This document shows positions 1-5,020 of a stretch of DNA of 5,020 nucleotides, piece by piece. Positions within the stretch are counted from its first letter, which is position 1. Every line of letters begins with the position of its first letter. A program made the position numbers and the translations under genes. The notes below the pieces were generated by a model. The model was not told the DNA's origin. It saw only the letters and a program-made list of their open reading frames with translations, and searched no databases. This stretch comes from JBHGAV01 sp041946685 (GTDB lineage Bacteria; Acidobacteriota; Terriglobia; Bryobacterales; Bryobacteraceae): positions 1-5,020 of the forward strand of contig JBHGAV010000125.1 in assembly GCA_041946685.1 (NCBI GenBank). Direction: 5' to 3'.

Positions 1-473
1 CCTTCAATCTGGCCGCGCTCGCCGCCGAGAGCGATCAGCACGAACGAGGCGATCAACATCACCTCGAACCAGACGTACAGGTTGAAGATGTCGCCGGTGA
101 GAAAACTGCCGCATACCCCCAGCACAAGCACGTGAAACAGAGGGTAGTATCCGAAGGACTCCCTTCCACCGTCGACGTTTGCGGTCGAATAGACCGCCAC
201 CGCCGATGCCATCACCCCGGTGATGAGCACCATCAGCGCGGAGAACAGATCGGCTACCAGCGTGATCCCGAACGGCGCGGGCCACCCCCCGGCCTGGACG
301 GCGACAATCCCGTTTCGCCAGACCTCGCGCAGGAGCGCGGCGCCGGTGGCAAGCAGAGCGAAGGCTCCGGCCACACCCAGCCACCTCTGAGCGGACCTGT
401 GTCTCCACGTCACCAGGCACAGGGCCGCGGTGGCCAGGGGGATCAGCAGGGGCAGCGTCAAGGTCAGCTTCAT
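1..473 (-). CDS. mrpD: Na+/H+ antiporter subunit D, MrpD/MnhD (3' end outside window)
   Basis: This is the N-terminal 157 codons of MrpD, one of the two large antiporter-like subunits (NuoM/NuoN-related) of the multisubunit Mrp Na+/H+ antiporter in the cytoplasmic membrane. The reading frame is open from the ATG at 473 to the window edge. It starts MKLTLTLPLLIPLATA, shows several hydrophobic helices, and carries the family signature GDIFNLYVWFEVML at residues 127-140. Glu137 falls in the same place and at the same number as the essential transmembrane glutamate (E137) studied in Bacillus MrpD. The start ATG overlaps the mrpC stop as ATGA, and only a weak AAGG lies upstream, so translation is probably coupled to mrpC. 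Full-length MrpD is usually about 490-500 aa, so about two thirds is missing only because the window ends. It could in principle be a related complex I-type subunit, but gene order and motif favour MrpD strongly. Confidence 0.95.
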   Translation of the reverse strand, partial: MKLTLTLPLLIPLATAALCLVTWRHRSAQRWLGVAGAFALLATGAALLREVWRNGIVAVQAGGWPAPFGITLVADLFSALMVLITGVMASAVAVYSTANVDGGRESFGYYPLFHVLVLGVCGSFLTGDIFNLYVWFEVMLIASFVLIALGGERGQIE

Positions 474-817
474 TGTTCGGTGGACCTTAGCTGATCGATG
501 TCCTCAGCGGCCGAGATCTTGAAAGTCCGATGCAGCAGCGCCAGGGCGAACGCCAGGACGGAAAAGCTGATCACGATCGCGGTCAGAATGAGAGCTTGCG
601 GCAGCGGATCGGCCGTGTCGGCCGGCGACAGGGCTCCGCCGGGCGGGACCAGCGGCGCCGCGCCCCTCCTGAGTCCGGCGACGGTGAAGATCAGGAGGTT
701 TGCCGCATGACTCAGCAAAGCCAGGCCGATGATCAGCTTAACCAGGCTGCGGCGCGTCATCATGTAAATCGCGCCCGCGTACAAAGCTCCGATCACGATC
801 GCCAAAAGAGCCGTCAT
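470..817 (-). CDS. mrpC: Na+/H+ antiporter subunit C, MrpC/MnhC (NuoK-like)
   Basis: A 115-aa membrane protein of the NuoK/MnhC family and normal length for MrpC. It has three predicted membrane segments, at about residues 3-20, 26-48 and 75-96. The conserved blocks are SLVKLIIGLALLSHAANLLIF (residues 24-44, with the helix-2 Gly and the Asn) and DPLPQALILTAIVIS (70-84), the hallmark of this family. The polar loop between helices 2 and 3 (about residues 50-70) and the charged C-terminal tail are typical. In the complex it packs between the large subunits MrpA and MrpD and helps form the membrane ion path. The ATG at 817 is supported by GGAGG at 824-828 with 6-nt spacing. It lies 1 nt after the mrpB stop and its own stop overlaps the mrpD start by 4 nt, so it is part of one translationally packed operon. 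Confidence 0.96.
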   Translation of the reverse strand: MTALLAIVIGALYAGAIYMMTRRSLVKLIIGLALLSHAANLLIFTVAGLRRGAAPLVPPGGALSPADTADPLPQALILTAIVISFSVLAFALALLHRTFKISAAEDIDQLRSTEQ

Positions 818-818
818 G

Positions 819-1232
819 TCATTCCTCCGAGAGCGTGAACACCATCAGCAACACCGATCCGAGAACCACCAGGTAGACGCCGACGTCGAACAGCAACACA
901 GTGCCGACCTCGATTTCGCCCCCGAAGGGCATCGTGAGCCTCGCCCAGCTTCCGGAGAGGAACGGCCGGCCGGCAAGGAGAGCCGGGACCCCGCTCCCCA
1001 GCGACGCCAGCAGGCCCGCGCCGAGCAAGGCGTGCGGCCGGACCCGCAGCGTCCTGCGGGCCGCCGCCGTGCCCTTGACGATCGCCTGAAGCGAGAAGGC
1101 CGCGGCCGCCAGCAAGCCTCCGACGAACCCTCCTCCCGGCGCATTGTGCCCCCGAAGCAGCACCAGCACCGAGCACACCAGCAGGAGCGGGCTGAGCAGT
1201 CTCGCCGTGTTGAACAGGATCATCGAGCTCAC
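819..1232 (-). CDS. mrpB: Na+/H+ antiporter subunit B, MrpB/MnhB
   Basis: A 137-aa MnhB-domain membrane protein, the usual length for a free-standing MrpB. It shows about four hydrophobic segments and the family signature RGHNAPGGGFVGGL at residues 27-40, followed near the C terminus by GGEIEVGTVLLFDVGVYLVV (104-123). MrpB is a structural subunit of the Mrp antiporter and binds near the C-terminal domains of MrpA. The start is a GTG at 1232 overlapping the mrpA stop as GTGA. A GGGAG at 1240-1244 is 7 nt from this GTG, whereas the in-frame ATG at codon 4 (position 1223) would be 16 nt away, so the GTG start is preferred. The gene ends 1 nt before mrpC. The presence of a separate mrpB makes this a seven-gene (mrpA, B, C, D...) type operon rather than one with a fused AB protein. 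Confidence 0.96.
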   Translation of the reverse strand: MSSMILFNTARLLSPLLLVCSVLVLLRGHNAPGGGFVGGLLAAAAFSLQAIVKGTAAARRTLRVRPHALLGAGLLASLGSGVPALLAGRPFLSGSWARLTMPFGGEIEVGTVLLFDVGVYLVVLGSVLLMVFTLSEE

Positions 1233-3532
1233 GGCTTGTCTCCCGGCGGCCGCAGGCGCAGCAACGCGAACAACCCCAGCCCCGCCACCGCAACGACGGT
1301 GATCTCGCCCAAGGTGTCCAGAGCCCGGAAGTCGGTGAGGATCACGTTGACGACGTTGCGGCCGTGTGCCAGAGGATAGCTGTTTTCGAGGTAGTAGGAA
1401 GCCACGCCCGGCGAGTGCGGCACCGCCGCCGCGGCCAGAACCAGGCCGGCCATAAGCACCCCGCCGGCGACCGCCACGATGGCGTCGCGCCGCCGCCCCC
1501 CGCGGGGCGTCAACCTCGAGAAGTCGGGGAGATGGTAGAGCACCAGAACCAGAAGGATCACGGTGAGGGTTTCCACCACAATCTGGGTCATCGCCAGGTC
1601 CGGCGCTCCAAACAGCCCGAACAGAACCGCGATCGCCACTCCCACCACGCCCAGCGCCGCCACCGCCGTCAGGCGGGAGGCCGTGCGGACGGCCACCAGT
1701 ACCGACACCAGGATGACCGCCACCAGCGCCGCCTCGTGCCAGTGGACGTCGGAGAAGACCGACGGCCGGGGGACGGCCTTGCTGCGGATCAGAGCAAAGC
1801 CGGTAAGGGCCACCGCTGCTCCCACGATTGTCAACAGGTAATAGCGCAGGTACCCGCTTTGAAGCAGACGTGTCTGGGCGGTTGCCAACCGGTTCAATCC
1901 TGAAAGCGCCTCCTCATATCCGCGGGCAGGCCCAAAGCGGCCCAGGCCGAAACCTGCGCCGAACCGGATCAACCGGGGACGGGCGCGAAAGACCACGAGC
2001 CCGCCCAGCACCGAGGCAACGCTCAGCAACAGCGCGGTGTTCAGGCCGTGGAACAAACTCAGGTCTATCTTGGCCGGCTGGCCTGGAGCGACCGCGAGCA
2101 CAACGTAGCGTACGGCGTTCTCCATCTGGGCCGGCGCAAGGCCCAACAGCAGGCCTCCACTCGCCAGTACCAGCGGTCCCAACCACAGGCTGGGCGGGCC
2201 CTCGTGCGGACGCTTTGGAGTCGAAGATGGGCCGCCGTAGTACGGGCGGAATCCGGCGGCGCCGGCCACCGCGAAAAGCAGAATCGCCGTCATCACCAGG
2301 ATCTTGGTCAGCACCACCGCGTGCAACGGCGCCCGCAAGCCGGCTTCGTAGAGCATCTCCTTGCTGACGAATCCAAACAGCGGGGGGAGGCCGGCCATGG
2401 ACAGAGAAGCAAGCGTTCCGGCGGCGGCGGTGAATGGCATGGACCGCCAAAGCCCGCCGAGCTTCTCTATATCCCTCGTACCCGTTTCGTGATCCACCGT
2501 GCCGGCGACCAGGAACAACGCGCCCTTGTACAAGCAATGGGCCACCAGGAAGGTTGCCATCGCCTCGGCCGCGTAACCCGTTCCCAGGCCGACCAGGAAG
2601 GTAAGGATTCCCAGCACGCTGACGGTCGAGTAGGCGAGCAGTTGCTTCAGGTCGTTCTTGTAGATCGCCATGACGGCGCCGGTAAGCATGGTGATGGCGC
2701 CGACGGCGGTCACTGTCACCGCCCACAAGTCGGTGCCCCCCATGGCCGGCGACAGCCGCGCCAGAAGGTAGACGCCGGCCTTCACCATAGTTGCGGCGTG
2801 CAGGTAAGCGCTCACCGGAGCGGGCGCTTCCATCGCCGCCGGGAGCCAGAAGTGAAACGGGACTTGCGCCGACTTTGTGAACGCGCCGAGCAGGATGAGG
2901 AGAGTGAACGGGACGTAGAGGGAGTGGCCTCGGACGAGGTCGGCCCGTCCGAGCAACTCCGACAGCTCGAACGATCCGCCAGCCTGTCCCAACAGCACAA
3001 TGCCGGCGAGCAGCGCGAGGCCGCCGCCGCCCGTGACCAGCAAGGCCTGCAAGGCGCTCTTTCTTGCCTTCTCGCGTTCGCTGTCAAATCCGATCAGCAG
3101 GTAGGAACTGATGCTGGTGAGCTCCCAGAAGATGAACAGCAGGATGAGATTCTCCGCAAGCACCAAACCGAGCATCGACGCCATGAAGAAGATCAGAGTG
3201 GCGTAGAACCTCCCCAGCCGCGGATGTCCCGCCAGGTAGCCGCCGGCGTAGACCAGCACCACCGCGCCGGTTCCCGTGATCAGAAGGGAGAATAGCAGGC
3301 TCAGCCCGTCCAGATGGAACGCAAGGTTCAACCCAAAGGACGGGGCCCACGCCTGCAAGCTTCGTACATGCTCGCCGCGCCACACGGCCGGGGCGAGGCC
3401 CGCAAAGTAGAATGCCAGGCCGGCGGGGAAGAGCGCGAGCAGCCACCCCGAGAAGCCCCTGGCAGCACGGTGGAGGACAGGCGCAAACCCGGCTACTACG
3501 AAACCGCACAGGACGGCGGCTTCCAGGTTCAT
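1229..3532 (-). CDS. mrpA: Na+/H+ antiporter subunit A, MrpA/MnhA
   Basis: A 767-aa polytopic membrane protein, the largest Mrp subunit and close to the usual 770-800 aa. It has three parts: a NuoL-like proton-translocating domain (about residues 65-420), a linker with helices (about 450-590, including TRLLQSGYLRYYLL at 554-567), and the C-terminal MbhD-like (DUF4040, about 600-670, FGAPDLAMTQIVVETLTVIL) and MbhE-like (about 685-760, NVVNVILTDFRALDTLGEIT) domains. Key ionisable residues are present: Glu137 (FWELTS), Lys220 (FTKSAQ), His227 (FHFWLP) and Lys296 (NDLKQLLAYST). All four keep a constant offset of three from E140, K223, H230 and K299 of Bacillus MrpA, so an active subunit is expected. 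No in-frame start exists upstream of the ATG at 3532 before a stop at 3554-3556. No good Shine-Dalgarno precedes it; instead a GC-rich dyad sits at 3537-3550. The stop overlaps mrpB. Confidence 0.97.
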   Translation of the reverse strand: MNLEAAVLCGFVVAGFAPVLHRAARGFSGWLLALFPAGLAFYFAGLAPAVWRGEHVRSLQAWAPSFGLNLAFHLDGLSLLFSLLITGTGAVVLVYAGGYLAGHPRLGRFYATLIFFMASMLGLVLAENLILLFIFWELTSISSYLLIGFDSEREKARKSALQALLVTGGGGLALLAGIVLLGQAGGSFELSELLGRADLVRGHSLYVPFTLLILLGAFTKSAQVPFHFWLPAAMEAPAPVSAYLHAATMVKAGVYLLARLSPAMGGTDLWAVTVTAVGAITMLTGAVMAIYKNDLKQLLAYSTVSVLGILTFLVGLGTGYAAEAMATFLVAHCLYKGALFLVAGTVDHETGTRDIEKLGGLWRSMPFTAAAGTLASLSMAGLPPLFGFVSKEMLYEAGLRAPLHAVVLTKILVMTAILLFAVAGAAGFRPYYGGPSSTPKRPHEGPPSLWLGPLVLASGGLLLGLAPAQMENAVRYVVLAVAPGQPAKIDLSLFHGLNTALLLSVASVLGGLVVFRARPRLIRFGAGFGLGRFGPARGYEEALSGLNRLATAQTRLLQSGYLRYYLLTIVGAAVALTGFALIRSKAVPRPSVFSDVHWHEAALVAVILVSVLVAVRTASRLTAVAALGVVGVAIAVLFGLFGAPDLAMTQIVVETLTVILLVLVLYHLPDFSRLTPRGGRRRDAIVAVAGGVLMAGLVLAAAAVPHSPGVASYYLENSYPLAHGRNVVNVILTDFRALDTLGEITVVAVAGLGLFALLRLRPPGDKP

Positions 3533-3582
3533 CCACGGCCCGCACGGGCCGGTTCATTCGTGCGCCCCACTATCTCAATCAT
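3529..3582 (-). CDS. Possible 17-codon leader ORF coupled to mrpA
   Basis: An ATG at 3582 opens a 17-codon frame (MIEIVGRTNEPARAGRG) whose TGA overlaps the mrpA ATG as ATGA, the same junction type seen between mrpC and mrpD. Its last codons run through the GC-rich dyad that occupies the place of the mrpA ribosome binding site. Ribosomes translating it would open that dyad and stop on the mrpA start. A loose SD-like GGCGGG lies 7 nt before its ATG. The peptide has no recognisable motif, so any role would be in translational coupling rather than in the product. A short frame like this can arise by chance, so I hold it as a hypothesis. Confidence 0.3.
   Translation of the reverse strand: MIEIVGRTNEPARAGRG
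3537..3550 (-). promoter_or_regulatory. GC-rich inverted repeat at the mrpA ribosome-binding region
   Basis: The mRNA-sense sequence GGCCCG-TG-CGGGCC is a perfect 6+6 dyad. As RNA it would form at least a 5-bp GC stem with a 4-nt loop ending 4 nt before the mrpA ATG. It takes up the region where a Shine-Dalgarno would be expected, and none is otherwise seen. It could limit independent initiation at mrpA or be a protein-binding dyad. Confidence 0.4.
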
Positions 3583-3636
3583 CTTACAGCCCGCCGCGGG
3601 AGGGGATTCAGGTTAGGACATAAATCGGGGAGAAGC

Positions 3637-3683
3637 GCGGGGACCGGAAGCCGTGGCTGCGGGAAATTCGGCCCGGTCCCCGC
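3637..3683 (-). promoter_or_regulatory. Long GC-rich hairpin between the small membrane gene and mrpA
   Basis: GCGGGGACCGG (3637-3647) is perfectly complementary to CCGGTCCCCGC (3673-3683). After an AA bulge the stem continues with GCCG (3650-3653) paired to CGGC (3669-3672), closing a 15-nt loop. No T-run follows on either strand, so it does not look like a canonical intrinsic terminator. Its position, 42 nt beyond the stop at 3725 and over 100 nt before mrpA, would fit an attenuator, a transcript-stability or processing structure, or an atypical terminator separating the two units. Confidence 0.55.
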
Positions 3684-3724
3684 CTCTGGTTGGAATGCAT
3701 CGGATGGCTGCTCCTGCCGGCGGC

Positions 3725-3862
3725 CTATAAGTAGACCATCATGATTGTGACGCCGGTGACAACCAGGACCGCACCTCCGATGCTTGCCAGGAGAACAGCG
3801 AAGCGCTCCCTGCGCGTCGAAGTCTCGTTCCTGTGGTTCTCCAGTGTGTTGAAAAGCGTCAT
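3725..3862 (-). CDS. Small single-span membrane protein (45 aa), unknown function
   Basis: A 45-codon gene from the ATG at 3862 to a TAG at 3725-3727. It has one of the best ribosome binding sites in the window: AAAGGAG at 3869-3875, 6 nt from the ATG. The protein has a hydrophilic, charged N-terminal half (residues 1-20, including the basic stretch TRRER at 16-20) followed by one hydrophobic segment (about residues 21-45, FAVLLASIGGAVLVVTGVTI and a short tail). This predicts a single-span inner-membrane protein with the N terminus in the cytoplasm by the positive-inside rule. It begins 28 nt after the stop of the Usp gene on the same strand and precedes mrpA, so it is probably co-transcribed with the Usp gene. 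I recognise no family. It may be an accessory or regulatory micropeptide for the antiporter or a membrane partner of the Usp protein; both ideas come from position alone. Confidence 0.7.
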   Translation of the reverse strand: MTLFNTLENHRNETSTRRERFAVLLASIGGAVLVVTGVTIMMVYL

Positions 3863-3868
3863 GTCAGT

Positions 3869-3875
3869 CTCCTTT
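3869..3875 (-). promoter_or_regulatory. Strong ribosome binding site of the 45-aa gene
   Basis: The mRNA-sense sequence AAAGGAG is separated by 6 nt (ACTGAC) from the ATG at 3862. This near-consensus site is the main evidence that the short frame at 3725-3862 is a real gene. Confidence 0.75.
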
Positions 3876-3890
3876 CGTATTCCGTCTCAA

Positions 3891-4841
3891 TTACGCCGCC
3901 CGCCGCACAACCGGCGCCGGGATGCACTTGTCTCTGATCGTCGCCACCTGGCAATCCACGCTCCAGAAGAGTTCCTCGGCCAGGCTCCCGGCCAACAGAC
4001 TGGCCAGGCTTGCCCGCTTGGGAGCGCCGATCACCAGGATGCGGATCCGTCTGCCGTCCACGTACTCCGGAATGAGCTTCAGCGGATCGCCCTTGCGGAA
4101 GTGAACCGAGTAGCGGATGCCCTTCAGGTCCACTCGACGAATGACCTCTTCCATCGCCGTCCGGGCCGATCGCTGCGCACCCAGCAGCAGACCCGCCATC
4201 TGCCCTCGATGAAGCCCGGCGGTTCTCATGAGGACGCTCTCGCCCAACAGGCTCCAGCAGTGCAATATGCGCAGCTCGCAGTGCTGGGCGCGGGCCAGCG
4301 CGGCGGCTGCGTCCAGAACCGCCGCGCTGGTGGCGTACTTCGCCTCGTCGCCGAGTTCGGGCGCCACGGCGGCCAGCACCCCCCCACTCCGCTCCTCGTC
4401 CCCGGGCCGCATCACCAGGACCGGACAAGGGCACGTTCGGATCAGTTTCTGCGTAGTTCCACCAAGCACTCTCTCCCGCACGCTCGCCCTCCGCGGAACG
4501 TTCACCATCAGGAGACCGTACCCGCCCTCCTCCACCTCCCGGATCAGGGCGGCGGGAGGGAAGCCCATCAGGACCCTCGTCTGCGTCACAGCCCCAAGAT
4601 CCCTGGCACGCCGGGCAAGGTTCTCCAAGGCTCCGAAGGCTTCTTCCGCCGCGACTTGCGCCAGAGAGTCCACGCCGATGGCGGGACGCAGTCTCAACAT
4701 TTCGCGCGGGAGCTTGTCGATCACGTCCACCAGCGTGAGAGTGGCCGCGCTGTTGCGCGCCATCGCGGCGGCTCGATCAAGGTTCGCCTCGACGTTGACA
4801 TGCCCGTTGACGTAGAACAGCATCTTTTCCATCCGCAGCAC
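3891..4841 (-). CDS. Tandem-domain universal stress protein
   Basis: A 316-aa soluble, presumably cytoplasmic protein with two Usp domains, about residues 5-146 and 153-304. Each shows the Usp pattern of an N-terminal beta-strand, a long helix, and a C-terminal block resembling GS-x-AE-x-L-x-(8)-CPV. These blocks are GGTTQKLIRTCPCPVLVMRP (127-146) and GSLAEELFWSVDCQVATIR (285-303). Tandem Usp proteins of about 300-315 aa (UspE-like) are known, and Usp proteins are linked to stress survival, in some cases through ATP binding. Here the usual nucleotide-contacting Asp after strand 1 is Asn12 in domain 1 and Ala160 in domain 2, and the G-x2-G element is N-x2-R in domain 1 and G-x2-K in domain 2, so ATP binding is doubtful. 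The start is a GTG at 4841, chosen because GGAGG lies 8 nt upstream; the ATG at 4832 would be 17 nt away. The 45-aa membrane gene follows after 28 nt. Confidence 0.9.
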   Translation of the reverse strand: MLRMEKMLFYVNGHVNVEANLDRAAAMARNSAATLTLVDVIDKLPREMLRLRPAIGVDSLAQVAAEEAFGALENLARRARDLGAVTQTRVLMGFPPAALIREVEEGGYGLLMVNVPRRASVRERVLGGTTQKLIRTCPCPVLVMRPGDEERSGGVLAAVAPELGDEAKYATSAAVLDAAAALARAQHCELRILHCWSLLGESVLMRTAGLHRGQMAGLLLGAQRSARTAMEEVIRRVDLKGIRYSVHFRKGDPLKLIPEYVDGRRIRILVIGAPKRASLASLLAGSLAEELFWSVDCQVATIRDKCIPAPVVRRAA

Positions 4842-4849
4842 GGTACCGC

Positions 4850-4854
4850 CCTCC
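4850..4854 (-). promoter_or_regulatory. Ribosome binding site deciding the GTG start of the Usp gene
   Basis: GGAGG in mRNA sense, within the purine-rich GGGAGAGGAGGG, stands 8 nt before the GTG at 4841. That spacing is normal for GTG and too long for the next in-frame ATG at 4832, so it sets the start three codons earlier. Confidence 0.75.
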
Positions 4855-4894
4855 TCTCCCGCCAGAGACTCCGCGATTCGTTCGCTGGATGTAA

Positions 4895-4910
4895 GGCACG
4901 CGGAATGCCA
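4895..4910 (-). promoter_or_regulatory. Sigma54-like (-24/-12) promoter candidate for the Usp gene
   Basis: The minus-strand sequence TGGCAT-TCCGC-GTGCC keeps the GG-N10-GC spacing of sigma54 promoters and matches TGGCAC-N5-TTGCW at 8 of 11 fixed positions. Transcription would start near 4885, leaving a leader of about 40-45 nt that contains the GGAGG ribosome binding site. The -12 element is imperfect (GTGC instead of TTGC) and no activator gene is in the window, so this is a candidate only. I see no convincing sigma70 promoter in the same interval. Confidence 0.35.
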
Positions 4911-4914
4911 CGCC

Positions 4915-4934
4915 TAAGTCATTGATGGGACTTA
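4915..4934. repeat. 20-bp dyad TAAGTC-N8-GACTTA upstream of the Usp promoter candidate
   Basis: A perfect 6+6 inverted repeat with an 8-bp spacer lies just upstream of the -24 element of the promoter candidate. Its size and spacing resemble a binding site for a dimeric transcription factor. It is AT-richer than the surrounding sequence. It could also form by chance; no regulator can be named. Confidence 0.35.
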
Positions 4935-4939
4935 TGGAA

Positions 4940-4980
4940 GTGTACGATTAGCGGCGTCCGGCGGGGCGGGGTGTACGTTT
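4940..4980. repeat. Direct repeat GTGTACG spaced by 31 bp
   Basis: GTGTACG occurs at 4940-4946 and 4971-4977 in the same orientation, and agreement extends to 9 of 10 positions if the following three bases are included (GTGTACG-W-TT). The start-to-start distance of 31 bp is close to three helical turns, which would put both copies on the same DNA face. Each copy has the palindromic core GTAC. They lie upstream of the promoter candidate and dyad, where activator sites would be expected. Confidence 0.3.
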
Positions 4981-5005
4981 TGGGGCGGGCTCAGTCGGCG
5001 GGGGG
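4963..5005 (+). other. G-rich tract with quadruplex potential
   Basis: The plus strand carries G-runs at 4963-4966, 4968-4971, 4982-4985, 4987-4989 and 5000-5005, separated mostly by short spacers (one of 10 nt). This meets a loose G-quadruplex pattern. No gene is supported in this stretch, and the G-richness may simply reflect the base composition at the window edge. Confidence 0.3.
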
Positions 5006-5020
5006 CGACGGCGACGCGGG

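Noticed and set aside
4..420. Minus-strand 138-codon frame at the left edge.
   Set aside because: It is out of frame with mrpD, whose own frame shows the conserved MrpD motif and is open to the window edge. The Arg-rich translation is a shadow.
1914..2726. Minus-strand 270-codon frame within mrpA.
   Set aside because: A frame-shifted, Arg/Gly-rich reading of mrpA; the MrpA frame is intact across the whole region, so it is no sign of a frameshift.
2048..3295. Plus-strand open frame of 415 codons inside mrpA.
   Set aside because: Low-complexity, highly charged translation with no hydrophobic pattern; it is the antisense shadow of a clearly conserved MrpA.
3581..3609. Possible sigma70 promoter for mrpA with -10 TAAGAT (3581-3586, minus strand).
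   Set aside because: The -10 matches only 4 of 6, and the hexamer at 17-bp spacing (GAATCC) does not resemble TTGACA. It would also start transcription inside the leader ORF.
3637..3683. Hairpin as a Rho-independent terminator.
   Set aside because: No T-run follows the stem on either strand, so I list it as a structured element instead.
3741..4925. Plus-strand open frame of 394 codons opposite the Usp gene, longer than that gene.
   Set aside because: Its translation is rich in His, Arg, Gln and Pro with no family pattern, as expected for the antisense of a GC-rich gene. The minus strand encodes recognisable Usp domains with a good ribosome binding site.
4922..4948. Possible plus-strand promoter (TTGATG ... 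TACGAT) for a divergent gene to the right.
   Set aside because: Spacing is only 15 bp, the elements are imperfect and no plus-strand gene start is visible in the remaining 70 bases.
4948..5020. Possible 3' tail of an upstream minus-strand gene (Pro/Arg-rich, ending in TAA at 4948-4950).
   Set aside because: Only about 23 codons are visible, another frame also closes nearby (TGA at about 4991-4993), and GC-rich sequence gives such tails by chance; nothing supports one frame over the others.

Overview
The window reads as one leftward (minus-strand) gene cluster from a GC-rich bacterium (by eye about 60-65% G+C). Mrp-type antiporter operons of this layout occur in many bacterial phyla. No rRNA, tRNA or phylogenetic marker is present, so the host cannot be named.

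Layout in transcription order, from right to left. (1) 4842-5020 holds no gene I can support. It contains a sigma54-like promoter candidate, a 20-bp dyad, a pair of direct repeats and a G-rich tract, all upstream of the first gene. (2) 3891-4841 is a 316-aa protein with two tandem universal stress protein (Usp) domains and degenerate nucleotide-binding residues. (3) 3725-3862 is a 45-codon gene with a strong ribosome binding site, predicted to encode a small single-span membrane protein. (4) 3533-3724 is a 192-bp gap with a long GC-rich hairpin, then a possible 17-codon leader ORF whose stop overlaps the next start codon. (5) 1229-3532 mrpA, 819-1232 mrpB, 470-817 mrpC and 1-473 mrpD (3' end outside the window) form a tightly packed operon with 4-nt overlaps or a 1-nt gap at each junction.

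MrpA, B, C and D are membrane subunits of the multisubunit Na+(K+)/H+ antiporter, a relative of the membrane arm of respiratory complex I. MrpA and MrpD are its two large antiporter-like subunits, MrpC resembles NuoK, and MrpB is a small MnhB-family subunit. The remaining expected genes (mrpE, F, G) would lie to the left of position 1. The complex uses the proton-motive force to expel Na+ and take up protons, supporting pH and salt homeostasis. The same-strand Usp and small membrane protein genes suggest a stress-linked regulatory or accessory role for the antiporter, but this rests on gene order only.

The antiporter genes are conventional. The parts that merit a second look are the 45-aa membrane protein, the leader ORF/hairpin arrangement at the mrpA start, the degenerate tandem Usp, and the structured upstream region of the Usp gene. 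I found no mobile element, CRISPR array or clearly new multi-gene system.
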